Source: Epilithonimonas bovis DSM 19482 (GTDB taxonomy: Bacteria > Bacteroidota > Bacteroidia > Flavobacteriales > Weeksellaceae). Taken from it: 43,566 bases of DNA. The stretch is taken from assembly GCF_900108115.1 (NCBI RefSeq), contig NZ_FTPU01000027.1, positions 1 to 43,566 on the forward strand. The letters run 5' to 3'. The first letter of the stretch is position 1. Every line of letters begins with the position of its first letter. This document shows, one piece after another, positions 43,420-43,566 of this stretch. Made by a program: the position numbers and the translations under genes. Below the pieces are notes generated by a model. The model was not told the origin of the DNA. It searched no databases and saw only the letters and a list, made by a program, of their open reading frames with translations.

Positions 43420-43566
43420 CACTCGCAAATCAGGAACAAGATGACAGATTAAGAATCCTGAGGAAGCGAAAAGAACGAAGTTCATTGACATAACATATAA
43501 CAACCAAGTAAGGAAAAAAAACCAAAGCGTCAATTTAATTGATATTGAGTATAAGGACAAACAAAC
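43420..43566 (+). other. Leader of an rRNA operon (16S gene beyond the window)
   Basis: The end of the window (GTTCATTGACATAACATATA, then CAACCAAGTAAGG, CCAAAGCGTCAATTTAATTG and GAGTATAAGGACAAACAAAC) matches my recollection of the region before 16S rRNA in Chryseobacterium-type genomes. No 16S start (AGAGTTTGATC) is reached. No protein gene of quality lies in 42932-43566. Confidence 0.65.

Noticed and set aside
43044-43439. Short minus-strand frames near the right edge
   Set aside because: They overlap the rrn promoters and leader and have low-complexity composition.

Overview
The window (43.6 kb, AT-rich) looks like chromosome of a member of the Flavobacteriia, most likely the Chryseobacterium/Epilithonimonas group. 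This rests on protein content (an OmpA with thrombospondin type-3 repeats, fused IcmF, type B L31, Bacteroidetes lipoproteins), on promoters matching the Bacteroidetes consensus TTG-N17-23-TAnnTTTG, on A-rich start contexts without Shine-Dalgarno sites, and on an rRNA-operon leader of Flavobacteriales type at the right edge. I assign no species.

Left part (1-21.5 kb): a truncated IS1595-type transposase runs off the left edge. It is followed by mostly housekeeping genes: a YbiT-like ABC-F protein, smpB, an OmpA-family porin, a YebC/PmpR regulator and a nucleoid-associated protein. Then come a probable metal-uptake locus (small Cys/His protein, TonB-dependent receptor, acidic lipoprotein), trigger factor, an M23 peptidase, gpsA, a DUF1232 protein, and a convergent mrp-nifU pair for iron-sulfur assembly. 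A dicarboxylate/amino-acid symporter, a metallophosphoesterase-glycosyltransferase pair, two BON-domain proteins and an unrecognised conserved protein complete this part.

Central catabolic region (20.5-39 kb): icmF (fused isobutyryl-CoA mutase) diverges from a fused alpha/beta E1 of a branched-chain 2-oxoacid dehydrogenase. A perfect 10+2+10 palindrome overlaps the E1 promoter, and a TetR-family regulator follows E1. Then comes a phenylacetate cluster in the order paaE-A-B-C-D-H-(GxxExxY)-J-Z-crotonase. Together the genes suggest joint handling of acyl-CoAs from valine/leucine and phenylalanine. No phenylacetate-CoA ligase, thioesterase PaaI, second crotonase or E2/E3 is present here. The gaps between the paa genes carry several dispersed, partly palindromic repeat families that are rare in the rest of the window, and some copies end within a few bases of start codons.

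Right part (39-43.6 kb): rpmE2 with a good promoter and a structured leader, a GlmU-like acyl/nucleotidyl transferase, an Ig-like lipoprotein translationally coupled to a heme-binding-domain protein, and three tandem rrn-type promoters with the start of the rRNA leader; 16S itself lies beyond the edge.

Most notable: (i) the ABC-F protein has lost the Walker A motif of one domain and the signature of the other, which together form a single composite ATP site; (ii) the palindromic operator linking branched-chain and phenylacetate catabolism; (iii) the repeat families inside the paa cluster; (iv) the small metal-uptake locus with a possibly leaderless first gene; (v) the tandem rrn promoters. 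I found no CRISPR array, prophage or clear defence island.
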